A stretch of DNA of 64,000 bases from Blastomonas sp. (lineage in GTDB: Bacteria > Pseudomonadota > Alphaproteobacteria > Sphingomonadales > Sphingomonadaceae): assembly GCF_030373265.1 (NCBI RefSeq), contig NZ_JAUCZC010000015.1:1-64000 (forward strand), given 5' to 3'. A program made the translations under genes and the position numbers. Under the pieces are notes generated by a model. That model ran no database searches and was not told the origin of the DNA. It saw only the letters and a list, made by a program, of their open reading frames with translations. Every line of letters starts with the position of its first letter. Within the stretch, counting starts at the first letter, position 1. Shown piece by piece: positions 34,925 to 44,565 of this stretch.

Positions 34925-35872
34925 TCAGTTTTTCGGTTTGTAGTCAGGCAGCGGCGGGGTGCCGATCAGGCTGCTCGCGCCTTCCTGATCAATCTTCTCG
35001 GTGATCGACGACAGCGCTTTGGCGGTCACCCGCAGGTCACGCACCAGCGCTTCGGTCTCGGGCAGCGTCGTGGTCGAGAACTGGCGCAGGCCCGGCCGTG
35101 CCTCTTCCATTGTCTCGGTCAGCTTGGCGAGCGTGCGGTCGGTCTCTGCCATCGTCTTGGCAAGCTGCCTGGCCAGCGGGCGGCCTTCGGAATCGAGCAC
35201 GTCCTTGGTCGATTGCGCGGTCAGCCCGAGCTGCTCGGCGGCAACCCCGGCCTTGGTCAGGGTCACCCGCAACTCGGCCAGCGCCGCGCGCATCTGCGGT
35301 CCGGTCTCGGCCAGCTCTCCGGTCAGGCGTCCGGAGTTCTTCAGCAGCACGGCGATCGATGCCTGGTTCTCGTCCGACAGCACCTGCGTAAACCGTTCGG
35401 TCAGCGTCGCCAGCCGTTCGAGCAGCAGCGGCGCGTTGTTGAGCAGCTCGCCCAGCGCGCCGGGCTTGGTCGGGATTACCGGCACGCCCTCGGGCCCCGG
35501 CTCGGTGATCCGCGGTGCGCCCTGCTTGGCGCCATCGAGCTGGATCTGCGACACGCCGGTAAAGCCCACGCCCTGGATCGTCGCGGTGGTGCCTTCGAGG
35601 ATCGGAACCTGGTTGTTCACCTCGATCCGCACACGCACGAACTGCGGGTCCTTGGCCCACAGCGCAATCTCGGTCACCTGGCCCGACGGCACGCCCGAAT
35701 AGGCCACCACCGACCCCTTGGCGATGCCATCCACCGACGTCTTGAAGAAGATGTCGTATCGGTTGCGGTCATTGTCACCCAGCCCGGCCAGCCAGATCAC
35801 AAATGCAGCGATCCCTGCGAGCAGCACCAGGGTGACGGTCCCCACCCAGACGTGATTGGCGCGTGTTTCCAT
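34925..35872 (-). CDS. mlaD: MlaD/MCE family protein
   Basis: This 315-residue protein is anchored by one N-terminal helix (VWVGTVTLVLLAGIAAFVIW). It has an MCE domain (about 38-120, YDIFFKTSVDGIAKGSVVAYSGVPSG and FTGVSQIQLDG), followed by a long helical coiled coil. MCE proteins form rings that bind lipids in the periplasm. It is part of the lipid transport operon; the preceding mlaF stop is 80 bp upstream. Confidence 0.9.
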   Translation of the reverse strand: METRANHVWVGTVTLVLLAGIAAFVIWLAGLGDNDRNRYDIFFKTSVDGIAKGSVVAYSGVPSGQVTEIALWAKDPQFVRVRIEVNNQVPILEGTTATIQGVGFTGVSQIQLDGAKQGAPRITEPGPEGVPVIPTKPGALGELLNNAPLLLERLATLTERFTQVLSDENQASIAVLLKNSGRLTGELAETGPQMRAALAELRVTLTKAGVAAEQLGLTAQSTKDVLDSEGRPLARQLAKTMAETDRTLAKLTETMEEARPGLRQFSTTTLPETEALVRDLRVTAKALSSITEKIDQEGASSLIGTPPLPDYKPKN

Positions 35873-35952
35873 GGCGTTGCGTTATGCCCCTGATCTTTTC
35901 ATGCTGTCTACCGCCAATGCGGCGCGGTCGTTCCCCAGGGAATGATCTAGCG

Positions 35953-36801
35953 TCATCGCTTGAACCCCCGGCTCTTGGTCTGTGCGGGGTGCCGGTTCTG
36001 TCGCCGCTCCTCGTCTGCATGGCTGACCGCCGCGGCGCGGCCGCGCGGACCGTTGAAATATTCCTGGATCCACGCATGGTCGGTGGCGAGCAGCTCGGGA
36101 ATGGTGCCGATGGCGATCACCTTGCGATCGGCCAGCACCGCGACCCGGTCACAGATTTCGTGCAGCGTATCGAGATCATGGGTGATCAGGAACACCGTCA
36201 GGCCCAAAGTACGCTGCAGCTCGCGCGTCAGCTCGTCGAAGCGCGCCGCGCCGATCGGGTCCAGGCCGGCCGTTGGCTCGTCGAGGAACAGCAGGTCCGG
36301 GTCGAGCGCCAGCGCGCGTGCAAGCCCGGCGCGCTTCTTCATGCCGCCAGAAAGTTCGGATGGGTATTTGTCGGCAGCGTCTGCGGGAAGTCCGCTCAGC
36401 GCGATCTTGTAGAGCGCGATCTCGCGCCGCAGCTTGCGATCGATCCGCGGGAAAAATTCGGCCAGCGGGACCATCACGTTTTCTGCGACAGTCAATGTCG
36501 AGAACAACGCCCCGCCCTGGAACAGCACGCCCCAGCGGCTGCGGATCGAGACATCCTCCTCCTCGCCCTCCAGCATCGATTCGCCGAGCACCTCGATCTT
36601 GCCCGAATCGGGGGTCTGCAGACCGATGATCGAGCGCATCAGCACCGATTTGCCGGTGCCCGATCCGCCGACCACGCCCAGGATTTCGCCATGGCGAACC
36701 TCGAGCGACAGGTCTTCATGCACCACATCTTCGCCAAAGCTGTTGGTCAGCCCGGTGATGCGGATGGCGACATCGCATTCCTTTTCCCGCGCCGCGCTCA
36801 T
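35953..36801 (-). CDS. mlaF: ABC transporter ATP-binding protein, MlaF type
   Basis: This is the ATPase of the lipid transport complex. It has Walker A GGSGTGKS, signature LSGGMKKR, Walker B LLFLDEPTAGLDP and the H-loop LITHDLDTLHE. The C-terminal tail beyond FNGPRGR is short and basic. It overlaps the permease gene by 4 bp. The set MlaE-F-D plus auxiliary lipoprotein is a Mla-type system for phospholipid movement between the membranes. Confidence 0.93.
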   Translation of the reverse strand: MSAAREKECDVAIRITGLTNSFGEDVVHEDLSLEVRHGEILGVVGGSGTGKSVLMRSIIGLQTPDSGKIEVLGESMLEGEEEDVSIRSRWGVLFQGGALFSTLTVAENVMVPLAEFFPRIDRKLRREIALYKIALSGLPADAADKYPSELSGGMKKRAGLARALALDPDLLFLDEPTAGLDPIGAARFDELTRELQRTLGLTVFLITHDLDTLHEICDRVAVLADRKVIAIGTIPELLATDHAWIQEYFNGPRGRAAAVSHADEERRQNRHPAQTKSRGFKR

Positions 36802-37910
36802 CCCCAGCCGATCTCAGTGAAGAACACCGCAAAAAACGCATCGAGCACGATGACCATGAAGATCGCCTGGACCACCGCTGCCGTGGTCCGCGCGCCGACC
36901 TCCTCGGCATTGCCGCGCACCTGCATGCCCTGATAGCAGCCCGCCAGCGCGATGATCAGGCCGAACACCGGGGCCTTGATGATGCCGACATAGAAATCGG
37001 TGATCGGCACCACTTCCTGGATGCGCACGATAAAGGTGGCAGGCGGAATTTCGAGCACGACCCAGCACAGGAACGCGCCGCCGACCATCGCGACCATCAT
37101 CGAGTAGAAACCGAGCAGCGGCATCATCAGCACCGCAGCGGCAACGCGCGGCATGACCAGCGCCTCGACCGGCGAGATGCCGATGGTGCGCATCGCGTCG
37201 ACCTCTTCGGTAAGCTTCATCGTGCCGATCTGTGCAGCAAAGGCGCTGCCCGAGCGGCCTGCGACCATGATCGCGGTCATCAGCACGCCCAGCTCGCGGA
37301 TGGTCAGCCGCCCGACCAGATTGACCGTGAACACCTCTGCACCGAACTGGCGCAGCTGCACCGCGCCCTGTTGTGCGATGACGATGCCGATCAGGAAGCT
37401 CATCAGCCCGACGATGCCGAGCGCCGAGGCGCCGACCAGTTCGAAATGGCGGACCATCGCGGCCCAGCGGATGCGGCGCGGGTGCACGGCGAGCGACAGT
37501 ATCGCCCGCACCAGCGCCCCGAAGAAGCTGAGCATGCCCACCATCGAGCTGAAGGCAAGTATGGTGCCCTCGCCCACGCTGCTGACGGTGCGGGTTACGA
37601 CGTTGGGCCGCTGTGGTGCTGGGACGTCGCCCGGATCCGATTTACCCACAGCCTCGACCAGCCTGCTGCCCGATTCGCTGAGATTGGTGATCTCGCAACC
37701 ATGGTCGCGCGCCAGCCGGTGGACGATCCAGGCGCCCACGGTATCGATATGCCCGACATCGGCCATGTCGATCAGCGCAATGGTCTGGTCTAAGGCGTTC
37801 AGCCGCTTGTCGATCGGGCCGATGGTGGCGATATCGAGATCGCCGGAAAAGCGCAGCACCGCGCCGGTCTCGCTGCGCTCTTCAACAGAAAAATCGGCCG
37901 GGACACCCAT
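36798..37910 (-). CDS. mlaE: MlaE-type permease fused to an N-terminal STAS (MlaB-like) domain
   Basis: This 370-residue protein has an N-terminal STAS-like domain (about 1-95: GAVLRFSGDLDIATIGPI, IALIDMADVGHIDTVGAWIVHRL) fused to the permease (about 120-370). The permease carries the MlaE signature SAFAAQIGTMKLTEEVDAMRTIGISP and a C-terminal GCYQGMQVRGNAEEVGARTT. MlaB is a separate gene in E. coli, so this is a natural fusion. It begins the operon and overlaps mlaF by 4 bp. Confidence 0.92.
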   Translation of the reverse strand: MGVPADFSVEERSETGAVLRFSGDLDIATIGPIDKRLNALDQTIALIDMADVGHIDTVGAWIVHRLARDHGCEITNLSESGSRLVEAVGKSDPGDVPAPQRPNVVTRTVSSVGEGTILAFSSMVGMLSFFGALVRAILSLAVHPRRIRWAAMVRHFELVGASALGIVGLMSFLIGIVIAQQGAVQLRQFGAEVFTVNLVGRLTIRELGVLMTAIMVAGRSGSAFAAQIGTMKLTEEVDAMRTIGISPVEALVMPRVAAAVLMMPLLGFYSMMVAMVGGAFLCWVVLEIPPATFIVRIQEVVPITDFYVGIIKAPVFGLIIALAGCYQGMQVRGNAEEVGARTTAAVVQAIFMVIVLDAFFAVFFTEIGWG

Positions 37911-38053
37911 ATCGCTGCCCTCTTTGTGCGATAAAGCCAGCGATCACAAGCATCTTGGCACACGCTTTGCCGCAGCGCGGAACGATCGCCTGTGCGTGCG
38001 CAGGATGCAACGCCACGCTTGTCTCATTTCCATTTGCCATTATGGCCTGAAGC

Positions 38054-38764
38054 GTGCGGGAGCGGATCGCCTTTTACGATATGGATCGGACGATTACCGT
38101 CCACCCCACGTATGCGCGCTTTCTGCTGTGGATGGCGCTGCGACATGACCCCAAACGGCTGCTGCTGCTGCCATTGTCCGCGCTTGCCGGGCTGGGCTAT
38201 CTGATGCGCATCGTCAGGCGCGACAAGCTCAAGCAGATCAACCAGCGGCTGCTGCTGGGCAGCCTGCGCCTGGCAGGCCTCGCCGCACCGATGGCCGCGC
38301 ATGCCGAGTTCGTCTTCGCCAAGAACATCCGGCCCGGCGCGCTGGCGCAGATCGCCGCCGACCGCGCCGCAGGGTATCGCATCGTCATCGCCACCGCATC
38401 CTACCGGCTGTATGTCGAGGCGATCGCCCGTCGGCTGGGGGTCGACGATGTCATCGCAACCGATCTCACCGCCTCACGCGGGCGGGTGCAGCCGCATATT
38501 GCCGGGCACAATTGCTATGGCCCGCACAAGGCCGAGATGATGATGGCCTGGATGGCGCGCAACGGCCTGGACCGCGCCGCCTGCCACATCCGCTGCTATT
38601 CCGATCATCTGTCGGACCTGCCGATGCTCGAGCTGAGCGACGAGGCCTTTGTCACCAACGCCTATCTGCCGATGCGGCTGGTGGCGCGGCAGAAGGGCTG
38701 GCCCGAACTCGACTGGCCCGCGGGCGGCGATCATGTGGTGGCATTGCCCACCCTGCCGGGCTAG
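38054..38764 (+). CDS. HAD-IB family phosphatase (SerB-like)
   Basis: This 236-residue haloacid-dehalogenase phosphatase begins with MRERIAFYDMDRTIT: the DMD of motif I (DxDxT) is the nucleophile site. IVIATASYRLYVEAIA is motif II, Lys in PHKAEMM is motif III, and YSDHLSDLPML is motif IV. The start is a GTG at 38054. The substrate may be phosphoserine or another small phosphate ester. It is divergent from mlaE (143-bp gap). Confidence 0.85.
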   Translation: MRERIAFYDMDRTITVHPTYARFLLWMALRHDPKRLLLLPLSALAGLGYLMRIVRRDKLKQINQRLLLGSLRLAGLAAPMAAHAEFVFAKNIRPGALAQIAADRAAGYRIVIATASYRLYVEAIARRLGVDDVIATDLTASRGRVQPHIAGHNCYGPHKAEMMMAWMARNGLDRAACHIRCYSDHLSDLPMLELSDEAFVTNAYLPMRLVARQKGWPELDWPAGGDHVVALPTLPG

Positions 38765-38797
38765 GCTATTTCCATCGACACGCCGCAGGGGAGCCGC

Positions 38798-40219
38798 ATG
38801 CAACACACCACCACCGCCTTGACGTCATGGATCGCAGCCGCCGTGCTGGCGAGCACACCGGTTATCGCCCCTGCCACCGCGCTGGCCCAGGCGCCGGGCA
38901 ACGCCGCCGAGGCCGAAGCGCCCGCCTACCCCGCGATCCTGCCGCTGCGCGAGCAGGCCAAGCTGCGCGACGCGTGGCTTGCGCAGCGGCTGGAAACCGT
39001 GGTGCCGACGCTGATGCGCGAACAGGGCGTGGACATGTGGGTGCTAGTTGCGCGCGAATATGTGGAAGATCCCGTCGTCGCGACCATGCTCGATGCGAGC
39101 TCGATGCACGCGCGGCGACGCACGGTCCTGGTGTTCTTCGATCCGGGCGAGGGTCGACCGGTCGAGCGACTGACGGTCAGCCGCTATGGCCTGGCCGACA
39201 TGTTCGCCCCGGTCTGGGTGCCCGAAACCGAGCCCGACCAGTGGAAGCGGCTTGCCGAAGTCATCGCCGAGCGCAACCCGCAGAAGATCGCGCTCAATAT
39301 CTCGGGGCAGACCGCGCTCGCAGACGGCTTGACCCACAGCCAGCACGAAGACTTCATCGCTGCGCTGCCCGAAGAGATGCGCGACCGCATCGTGCCCGCC
39401 GGACCGCTTGCCATCGGCTGGCTGGAAAGCCGCATCCCCGCCGAGCTGGAGGTCTATCCCTCGATCGTCCGCACCGCGCACGCGATCATCGCCGAGGCCT
39501 TGTCCGACAAGGTCATCACGCCGGGCACCACCACCGCCGAGGACGTGCAATGGTGGATGCGCGAGAAGGTCAGCGCGCTGGGGCTCAAGGTGTGGTTTCA
39601 CCCTTCGCTCAACATCTTCCGCGCAGGCCAGTCGGCGGAGCTCACCGGCGATGCGGTGATCCAGCCCGGCGACATGCTGTGGACCGATTTCGGCATCACC
39701 TATCTGGGGCTCAACACCGATACCCAGCACCTTGCCTATGTGCTGAAACCCGGCGAGACCGAGGCGCCGCAGGGCCTGCAGGCCGGGCTTGCCGCCAATA
39801 ATGCGGTGCAGGACATGCTGACGGCAGAGTTCCGCGTCGGCCTGACCGGCAACGATCTGCTCGCCGCAACCCGCGCGCGCGCGATCTCCTCGGGCTATCA
39901 GCCGAGCATCTATTCGCACCCGATCGGCTTTCACGGCCACGGCGCGGGGCCCGCGATCGGTTTCTGGGACAATCAGGACAGCAGCCCGGCCGGGCGATAC
40001 CTCGTGCGCGCCAACACCGCCTGGTCGATCGAGCTTGCGGTCACCAACAACGTCCCCGAATGGGGCAACCAGGCGGTATCGTTCCGCACCGAGGAAGACA
40101 TGGTCTTCGACGGCGAGCAGGTGCGCTATCTGGACGGACGACAGGACAGGTTCCACCTGATCCGCGGGGCTGCGGATGGGCCGGTGGAGGCGCCTGAGGC
40201 TTTTTCGTCCGGCGAATAG
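38798..40219 (+). CDS. Exported M24 family metallopeptidase (Xaa-Pro aminopeptidase-like)
   Basis: This 473-residue protein has a signal peptide (to about residue 31, TALAQA), a creatinase-like N-domain and an M24 catalytic domain (about 245-450). Metal ligands are visible in MLWTDFGITYLGLNTDTQH, the SHPIGFHGHGAG loop, ELAVTNNVPEW and the terminal FRTEEDMVFDG. It is expected to act on peptides in the periplasm. It follows the HAD gene by 33 bp on the same strand. Confidence 0.9.
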   Translation: MQHTTTALTSWIAAAVLASTPVIAPATALAQAPGNAAEAEAPAYPAILPLREQAKLRDAWLAQRLETVVPTLMREQGVDMWVLVAREYVEDPVVATMLDASSMHARRRTVLVFFDPGEGRPVERLTVSRYGLADMFAPVWVPETEPDQWKRLAEVIAERNPQKIALNISGQTALADGLTHSQHEDFIAALPEEMRDRIVPAGPLAIGWLESRIPAELEVYPSIVRTAHAIIAEALSDKVITPGTTTAEDVQWWMREKVSALGLKVWFHPSLNIFRAGQSAELTGDAVIQPGDMLWTDFGITYLGLNTDTQHLAYVLKPGETEAPQGLQAGLAANNAVQDMLTAEFRVGLTGNDLLAATRARAISSGYQPSIYSHPIGFHGHGAGPAIGFWDNQDSSPAGRYLVRANTAWSIELAVTNNVPEWGNQAVSFRTEEDMVFDGEQVRYLDGRQDRFHLIRGAADGPVEAPEAFSSGE

Positions 40220-40228
40220 GCGCGATGT

Positions 40229-40358
40229 AAAATCCTCCCCTGCAAGGGGAGGGGGACCGTTCGCGCAGCGAATGGTGGAGGGGTGTATCCCTATCGCGGG
40301 AGCGGACACCCCTCCGTCTCGCCTATGGCGATCCACCTCCCCTTGCAGGGGAGGATTT
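40229..40358. repeat. Inverted repeat of the AAATCCTCCCC type
   Basis: The left arm AAATCCTCCCCTGCAAGGGG (from 40229) and the right arm CCTTGCAGGGGAGGATTT (to 40358) are reverse complements, with smaller dyads (GGTGGAGGGGT / CACCCCTCC) between. The same type of element is at 63188-63336. It separates the convergent M24 and tyrA/tyrC genes and may serve as a bidirectional terminator. Confidence 0.8.
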
Positions 40359-40428
40359 CCTCGCTTGCAATAGCCGCCGACAAAACTTCGTGCCTTGCAG
40401 CGAGGCGATCGCGCAATACTCAACCCGC

Positions 40429-41340
40429 TTAAGGATGCTCGCGGCCGAAATCGGGCTTGGCGTCGTCCTGGCCCTGTTCGATGATCGAGCGGCGGATGGC
40501 CCTCGTGCGGGTGAACAGTTCCTCGAGCTCGTCGCCCTTGTCCCAGCGGATCGCGCGCTGCAGCGCCGACAGATCCTCCGAGAAGCGCTGGAGCATCTCG
40601 AGCACCGCATCCTTGTTCGACAGGAACACGTCGCGCCACATCACCGGATCGCTTGCCGCGATGCGGGTGAAGTCGCGGAAACCGCCGGCGGAGTATTTGA
40701 TCACCTCGCTCTGGGTCACGCCCTCCAGATCGCTGGCGGTGCCGACGATCGTATAGGCGATCAGATGCGGCAGATGGCTGGTGACCGCGAGCACCAGATC
40801 GTGGTGCGCGGCGTCCATCGTCTCGACGTTCGCGCCCAGCGCCTGCCAGAACGCAGCGACGCGCGCGCACGCGGCGGCATCGGAATCGGCATCGGGGGTA
40901 AGGATGCACCAGCGCCCCTTGAACAGCGAGGCAAAGCCCGATTCGGGGCCGCTGTTCTCGGTCCCTGCCACCGGGTGTGCCGGCACGATGATCGCGTGCG
41001 GCAAGGCGCCGCGCAACGCCGTGAGCACGCTCGCCTTGCACGATCCGACATCGGAGATGACCGTCTCGGGCAAGAGATGCGGCGCCATCGAGGCTGCCGC
41101 GGCGGCCATCGCGCCGACCGGCACGCACAGGATCACCATCTGCGCATCGGCAAGCTCGGGCCCGAAGGCGGTGTGGTAGCTGTCGCACAAGCCGATCGCC
41201 TGCGCCCGCGCACACACGCCCGCATCGCGGTCATAGCCCATGATCTGGGTGTCGGGCAGGGACAGGCGGATGGCGCGGGCGATCGACGATCCGATCAACC
41301 CCAGGCCGACGATCGCAACGTTGGCGAAATCCTCGCTCAT
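40429..41340 (-). CDS. tyrC: Prephenate/arogenate dehydrogenase
   Basis: This 303-residue NAD(P)-dependent enzyme of tyrosine synthesis has the Rossmann motif [29 protein letters not shown], the active-site [18 protein letters not shown], and [10 protein letters not shown] near the C-terminal helical domain. It lacks chorismate mutase and ACT domains and is of the cyclohexadienyl dehydrogenase type, so it could use prephenate or arogenate. Its start overlaps the hisC stop by 4 bp, which is the usual hisC-tyrC order in Alphaproteobacteria. Confidence 0.93.
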   Translation of the reverse strand: MSEDFANVAIVGLGLIGSSIARAIRLSLPDTQIMGYDRDAGVCARAQAIGLCDSYHTAFGPELADAQMVILCVPVGAMAAAAASMAPHLLPETVISDVGSCKASVLTALRGALPHAIIVPAHPVAGTENSGPESGFASLFKGRWCILTPDADSDAAACARVAAFWQALGANVETMDAAHHDLVLAVTSHLPHLIAYTIVGTASDLEGVTQSEVIKYSAGGFRDFTRIAASDPVMWRDVFLSNKDAVLEMLQRFSEDLSALQRAIRWDKGDELEELFTRTRAIRRSIIEQGQDDAKPDFGREHP

Positions 41341-42437
41341 GCCGCCACCAGATCGCGCAGCACCGCGGCGATGGCGCGCATGTCCGCTTCATGCCCGATG
41401 GTGATCCGCAGCGCGTGGCCCAGTCCCTGCCCCTTGGGCCAGCGGACGATATAGCCCGCCTGCATCAGCGCGGTGAAAGCGACTTCGGCGCTGACCGCGC
41501 CCTCGAACAGGATCAGCAGAAAGTTGGCATGGCTGGGGATTACGGTCAGCCCGTGATTGCCGAGCTGCGCGATCTCGTCCGCCAGCCACTGCCGCCAGCG
41601 GGCATTGTGATCGCGCGATCGGGCCACGAAGTCCTGGTCCGCCAGCGCCGCCAACGCGGCAGCCTGCCCGGTCAGCGTGACATTGAACGGCCCGCGGATC
41701 CGGTTGAGGGTATCGATGATGGCCTGCGATCCATAGCCCCAGCCGATGCGGTCGCCGGCCAGCCCGTAGATTTTCGAGAAGGTCCGAGTCACCAGCACAT
41801 TGCCATGCGCCCGCGCCAGATCGAGCCCGAGATCGTCGTCGTCGGGCGAGAGATATTCGGCATAGGCCTGATCGAGCACCAGCAGCACATGCGAGGGCAG
41901 CGCGGCGTGCAACCGGGCGACCTCGGCGCGCGGGGTGAGCGTGCCGGTGGGGTTGTTGGGGTTGGCAAGATACACCACCCGGGTGGCATCGGTGACACAG
42001 GCGAGCAGCGCATCGACATCGGTCGCATAGAAGTTGTCTGGCGCAACAACCGGGGTGGCGCCGCATCGCCGCGCGGCGATGTCGTACACCGAAAACCCGT
42101 AGCGGACGTACACGACCTCATCGCCCGGCCCGCAATAGGCCTGTGCCGCGAGGTTGAGCAGTTCGTCAGACCCGGTCCCGCACACGATCCGCGCAGGGTC
42201 CAGCCCGTGCAGCGTGCCGATCGCCTCGCGCAGGGCGCGGCTATCGGGATCCGGATACAGCGCAGGATCGGCCGCTGCCCCCTGCGAGCGGGCGACACGC
42301 GCGGCAGGAGACGTTCCCAACGGGTTTTCATTCGCCGATAGCTTGATCAACGGGCGGCCGTCGTCTCCCGTCGATTTTCCGGGGACATAGGCGTGGATCG
42401 TGGCGATCCATTCTTTGGGCTGGGGAAGACTGGTCAT
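41337..42437 (-). CDS. hisC: Histidinol-phosphate/aromatic aminotransferase
   Basis: This 366-residue PLP-dependent aminotransferase of class I/II has [35 protein letters not shown], the PLP-Lys in [18 protein letters not shown] and the ALRITIG C-terminus. HisC acts in histidine synthesis and, with tyrC, in aromatic amino acids. The start is ATG 42437 ([11 protein letters not shown]). It overlaps tyrC by 4 bp. Confidence 0.94.
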   Translation of the reverse strand: MTSLPQPKEWIATIHAYVPGKSTGDDGRPLIKLSANENPLGTSPAARVARSQGAAADPALYPDPDSRALREAIGTLHGLDPARIVCGTGSDELLNLAAQAYCGPGDEVVYVRYGFSVYDIAARRCGATPVVAPDNFYATDVDALLACVTDATRVVYLANPNNPTGTLTPRAEVARLHAALPSHVLLVLDQAYAEYLSPDDDDLGLDLARAHGNVLVTRTFSKIYGLAGDRIGWGYGSQAIIDTLNRIRGPFNVTLTGQAAALAALADQDFVARSRDHNARWRQWLADEIAQLGNHGLTVIPSHANFLLILFEGAVSAEVAFTALMQAGYIVRWPKGQGLGHALRITIGHEADMRAIAAVLRDLVAA

Positions 42438-42792
42438 GGCCCGCGCGCATAGCGTGAGTTGCCCGGCGAGGGAAGAGGCGCGCCAGAGCGGGGAGGACCG
42501 GCGCGCGGCGCCACCCGATCCACCGGGCACCTGCCAATTGGTTCAAATGATTGCCGAAACAGCGGACGTTACATGCGATGTAACGGCGTTTACGCCACCA
42601 ATCCAAACGCATGTTAACTTTGGACAAATCCGCGCCGGCCCGGCATTTGCGGGTTGCTCCGGGAAGGAGGCTGGGTTAAGACCCGTGCCAAGGTCGCCCG
42701 GGGAAGCAAAAAGTGGAACTACCGCTTTGCTTTCCGCTATCCGGTTGGGGGTGACAGTTTCTGCCACGACACCCTCGCGCCGTAATGGTTAA
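42438..42792. promoter_or_regulatory. 355-bp region between hisC and the two-partner secretion operon
   Basis: No gene is seen. The region should hold two divergent promoters. It contains the palindrome at 42567-42585, a segment relatively rich in A/T around 42540-42625, and an imperfect stem near 42702-42742 (GGAAGCAAA facing TTTGCTTTCC). No clear -35/-10 pair could be assigned. Confidence 0.6.
42567..42585. promoter_or_regulatory. Perfect palindrome CGTTACATGCGATGTAACG
   Basis: Two 8-bp arms, CGTTACAT and ATGTAACG, flank GCG. It is 208 bp upstream of the TpsB start and about 130 bp upstream of the hisC start. Its symmetry suits a dimeric regulator; no protein encoded nearby is an obvious binder. 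Confidence 0.5.
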
Positions 42793-44565
42793 ATGGGGGT
42801 AACTTTGGCGACGCGCAACACTCGCACATCACGTGTTTTTCTGGGTACTGCCCTCGCGGCAGGGCTGTTTGGCACGACCACGGCCCATGCCCAGCAGGTC
42901 AACGTGCCCTCGCCCCCCACCCGCGAGGAAATCGAGCGCCCGGTGCAGCAACGCGCCGATCGCCCTGCCCGTCTGACGGTAGAAGGCGACATCGAGCGCG
43001 CACCGTGTCCGCTGGCTGACCCGGCCTATGCCAATGTCCGGCTGACGCTGACCGAGGCGCGCTTCAACAATCTGGGTCCGGTCGCGCCCGCGGAACTGCG
43101 TCCGCTGTACGAGCAATATGTCGGCACCGAGCAACCGGTCGCCGTCCTGTGCGAAATCCGCGACGCGGTCGCAACCAAGCTGCGCCGCGACGGCTATATC
43201 GCCGCGGTCCAGGTGCCGACCCAGCGGATCGACAACGGCATCGTCCAGTTCGAGGTGCTCTATGCCAAGCTGACCTCGATCCGCGTGCGCGGCGATGCGG
43301 GCAATGGCGAGAAACTGGTCGCAAGCTATCTGGAGCGGCTGACCACCGGCACGGTGTTCAACCAGAAGCTGGCCGAGCGCTATCTGCTGCTTGCCCGCGA
43401 CCTGCCGGGCTATGACATCCGCCTTACCCTGGTGCCCGCCGGCACGGGCCCGGGCGAGCTGATCGGCGACGTCACCGTGCGCCGCACCCCCTATGAGGTC
43501 GATCTCAACGTCCAGAACATGGCCGCGCGCGATGCCGGACCCTATGGCGCGCAATTGCGCGCGCAATTCTATGGCCTCACCGGCATGGGTGATCGCACCT
43601 ACATCTCGGCCTATTCGACGCTCGATTTCGAAGAGCAGCAGATCGTCCAGGCGGGGCACGAATTCCGGGTCGGCAACGAAGGCCTGACCCTGGGCGGCCG
43701 CTTCACCTATGCCTGGACCAAGCCCCAGCTCAACCTGCCCGCAGGCGTCAATGCCAGCATCGAGGCGACCACCTTGCTGGCGACCATCGAGGCGCGCTAT
43801 CCGCTGCTGCGCAGCCAGGCGGCTTCGCTCTACAGCACCATCGGCCTCGATTACGTCAACCAGGACATCGACTTCATCGGACCGCTGTCACGCGACCGCA
43901 TCCGCGTGGCTTATGCCCTGCTTGCCGGCGAAGCGATCGACATGGCCAATGGCGCCGCGCCGCGCTGGCGGATGAGCGGTCAGGTCGAACTGCGCCAGGG
44001 GCTCGACATCCTGGGCGCAAGCGAGGCGTGCAACTTCGTCTGCGCACTGGTGCGCACGCCCACGACGCGCGGCGATGGCGATCCGACCTCAACGCTGGTC
44101 CGCGGCGAGATCGCCGCCGAAGCCGCGCTGGGCGACAATCTGTCGGTGTTCGTGCGCGGGCGCGGCCAGATCGCGTTCGATCCGGTGCTCAGCTTCGAGG
44201 AGTTCTCGGGCGGCAACTTCACCATCGGCCGCGGCTATGATCCGGGCACGATCATCGGCGATGACGGCGCCGGCTATTCGGTCGAATTGCGCGGACCGCA
44301 GATCTCGCCGGCCAAGGCCGGGGACTTCTCGTTCCAGCCCTTCGTCTTCATGGATGTCGCCTGGACCTGGGACGATGGCCGCCTTGGCGATCCGCAGCGG
44401 CTAAGCTCGGTCGGCGGCGGCGTGCGCGCCCGGCTCAACGACCGGTTCCGTCTGGACGTCACCGTTGCCGTCCCCACCGAACGCGCCGGGCTGCTGGTCG
44501 ACACACCCGATCCGCGTGTCCTGTTCACTCTCACCACCTTGCTACTGCCCTGGGGAGCCCGCTGA
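42793..44565 (+). CDS. Two-partner secretion transporter, TpsB (ShlB/FhaC/HecB family)
   Basis: This 590-residue outer membrane protein is of the polypeptide-transport-associated two-partner type. It has a signal peptide (ends near THAQQ-like TAHAQQV), an N-terminal helix (PPTREEIERPVQQ), two POTRA regions (about 60-135 and 140-220; the first has a Cys pair) and a 16-strand barrel with the conserved loop motif IGRGYDPGTIIGDDGAGYSVEL (cf. the FhaC VRGY motif). It exports the TpsA encoded next. Stop and start of tpsA overlap by one base (TGATG), which implies tight coupling. Confidence 0.92.
   Translation: MGVTLATRNTRTSRVFLGTALAAGLFGTTTAHAQQVNVPSPPTREEIERPVQQRADRPARLTVEGDIERAPCPLADPAYANVRLTLTEARFNNLGPVAPAELRPLYEQYVGTEQPVAVLCEIRDAVATKLRRDGYIAAVQVPTQRIDNGIVQFEVLYAKLTSIRVRGDAGNGEKLVASYLERLTTGTVFNQKLAERYLLLARDLPGYDIRLTLVPAGTGPGELIGDVTVRRTPYEVDLNVQNMAARDAGPYGAQLRAQFYGLTGMGDRTYISAYSTLDFEEQQIVQAGHEFRVGNEGLTLGGRFTYAWTKPQLNLPAGVNASIEATTLLATIEARYPLLRSQAASLYSTIGLDYVNQDIDFIGPLSRDRIRVAYALLAGEAIDMANGAAPRWRMSGQVELRQGLDILGASEACNFVCALVRTPTTRGDGDPTSTLVRGEIAAEAALGDNLSVFVRGRGQIAFDPVLSFEEFSGGNFTIGRGYDPGTIIGDDGAGYSVELRGPQISPAKAGDFSFQPFVFMDVAWTWDDGRLGDPQRLSSVGGGVRARLNDRFRLDVTVAVPTERAGLLVDTPDPRVLFTLTTLLLPWGAR

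Noticed and set aside
39044-41215. A 723-codon minus-strand frame across the M24 and tyrC genes
   Set aside because: It runs through an intergenic inverted repeat and antisense to the M24 peptidase; no protein family is visible.
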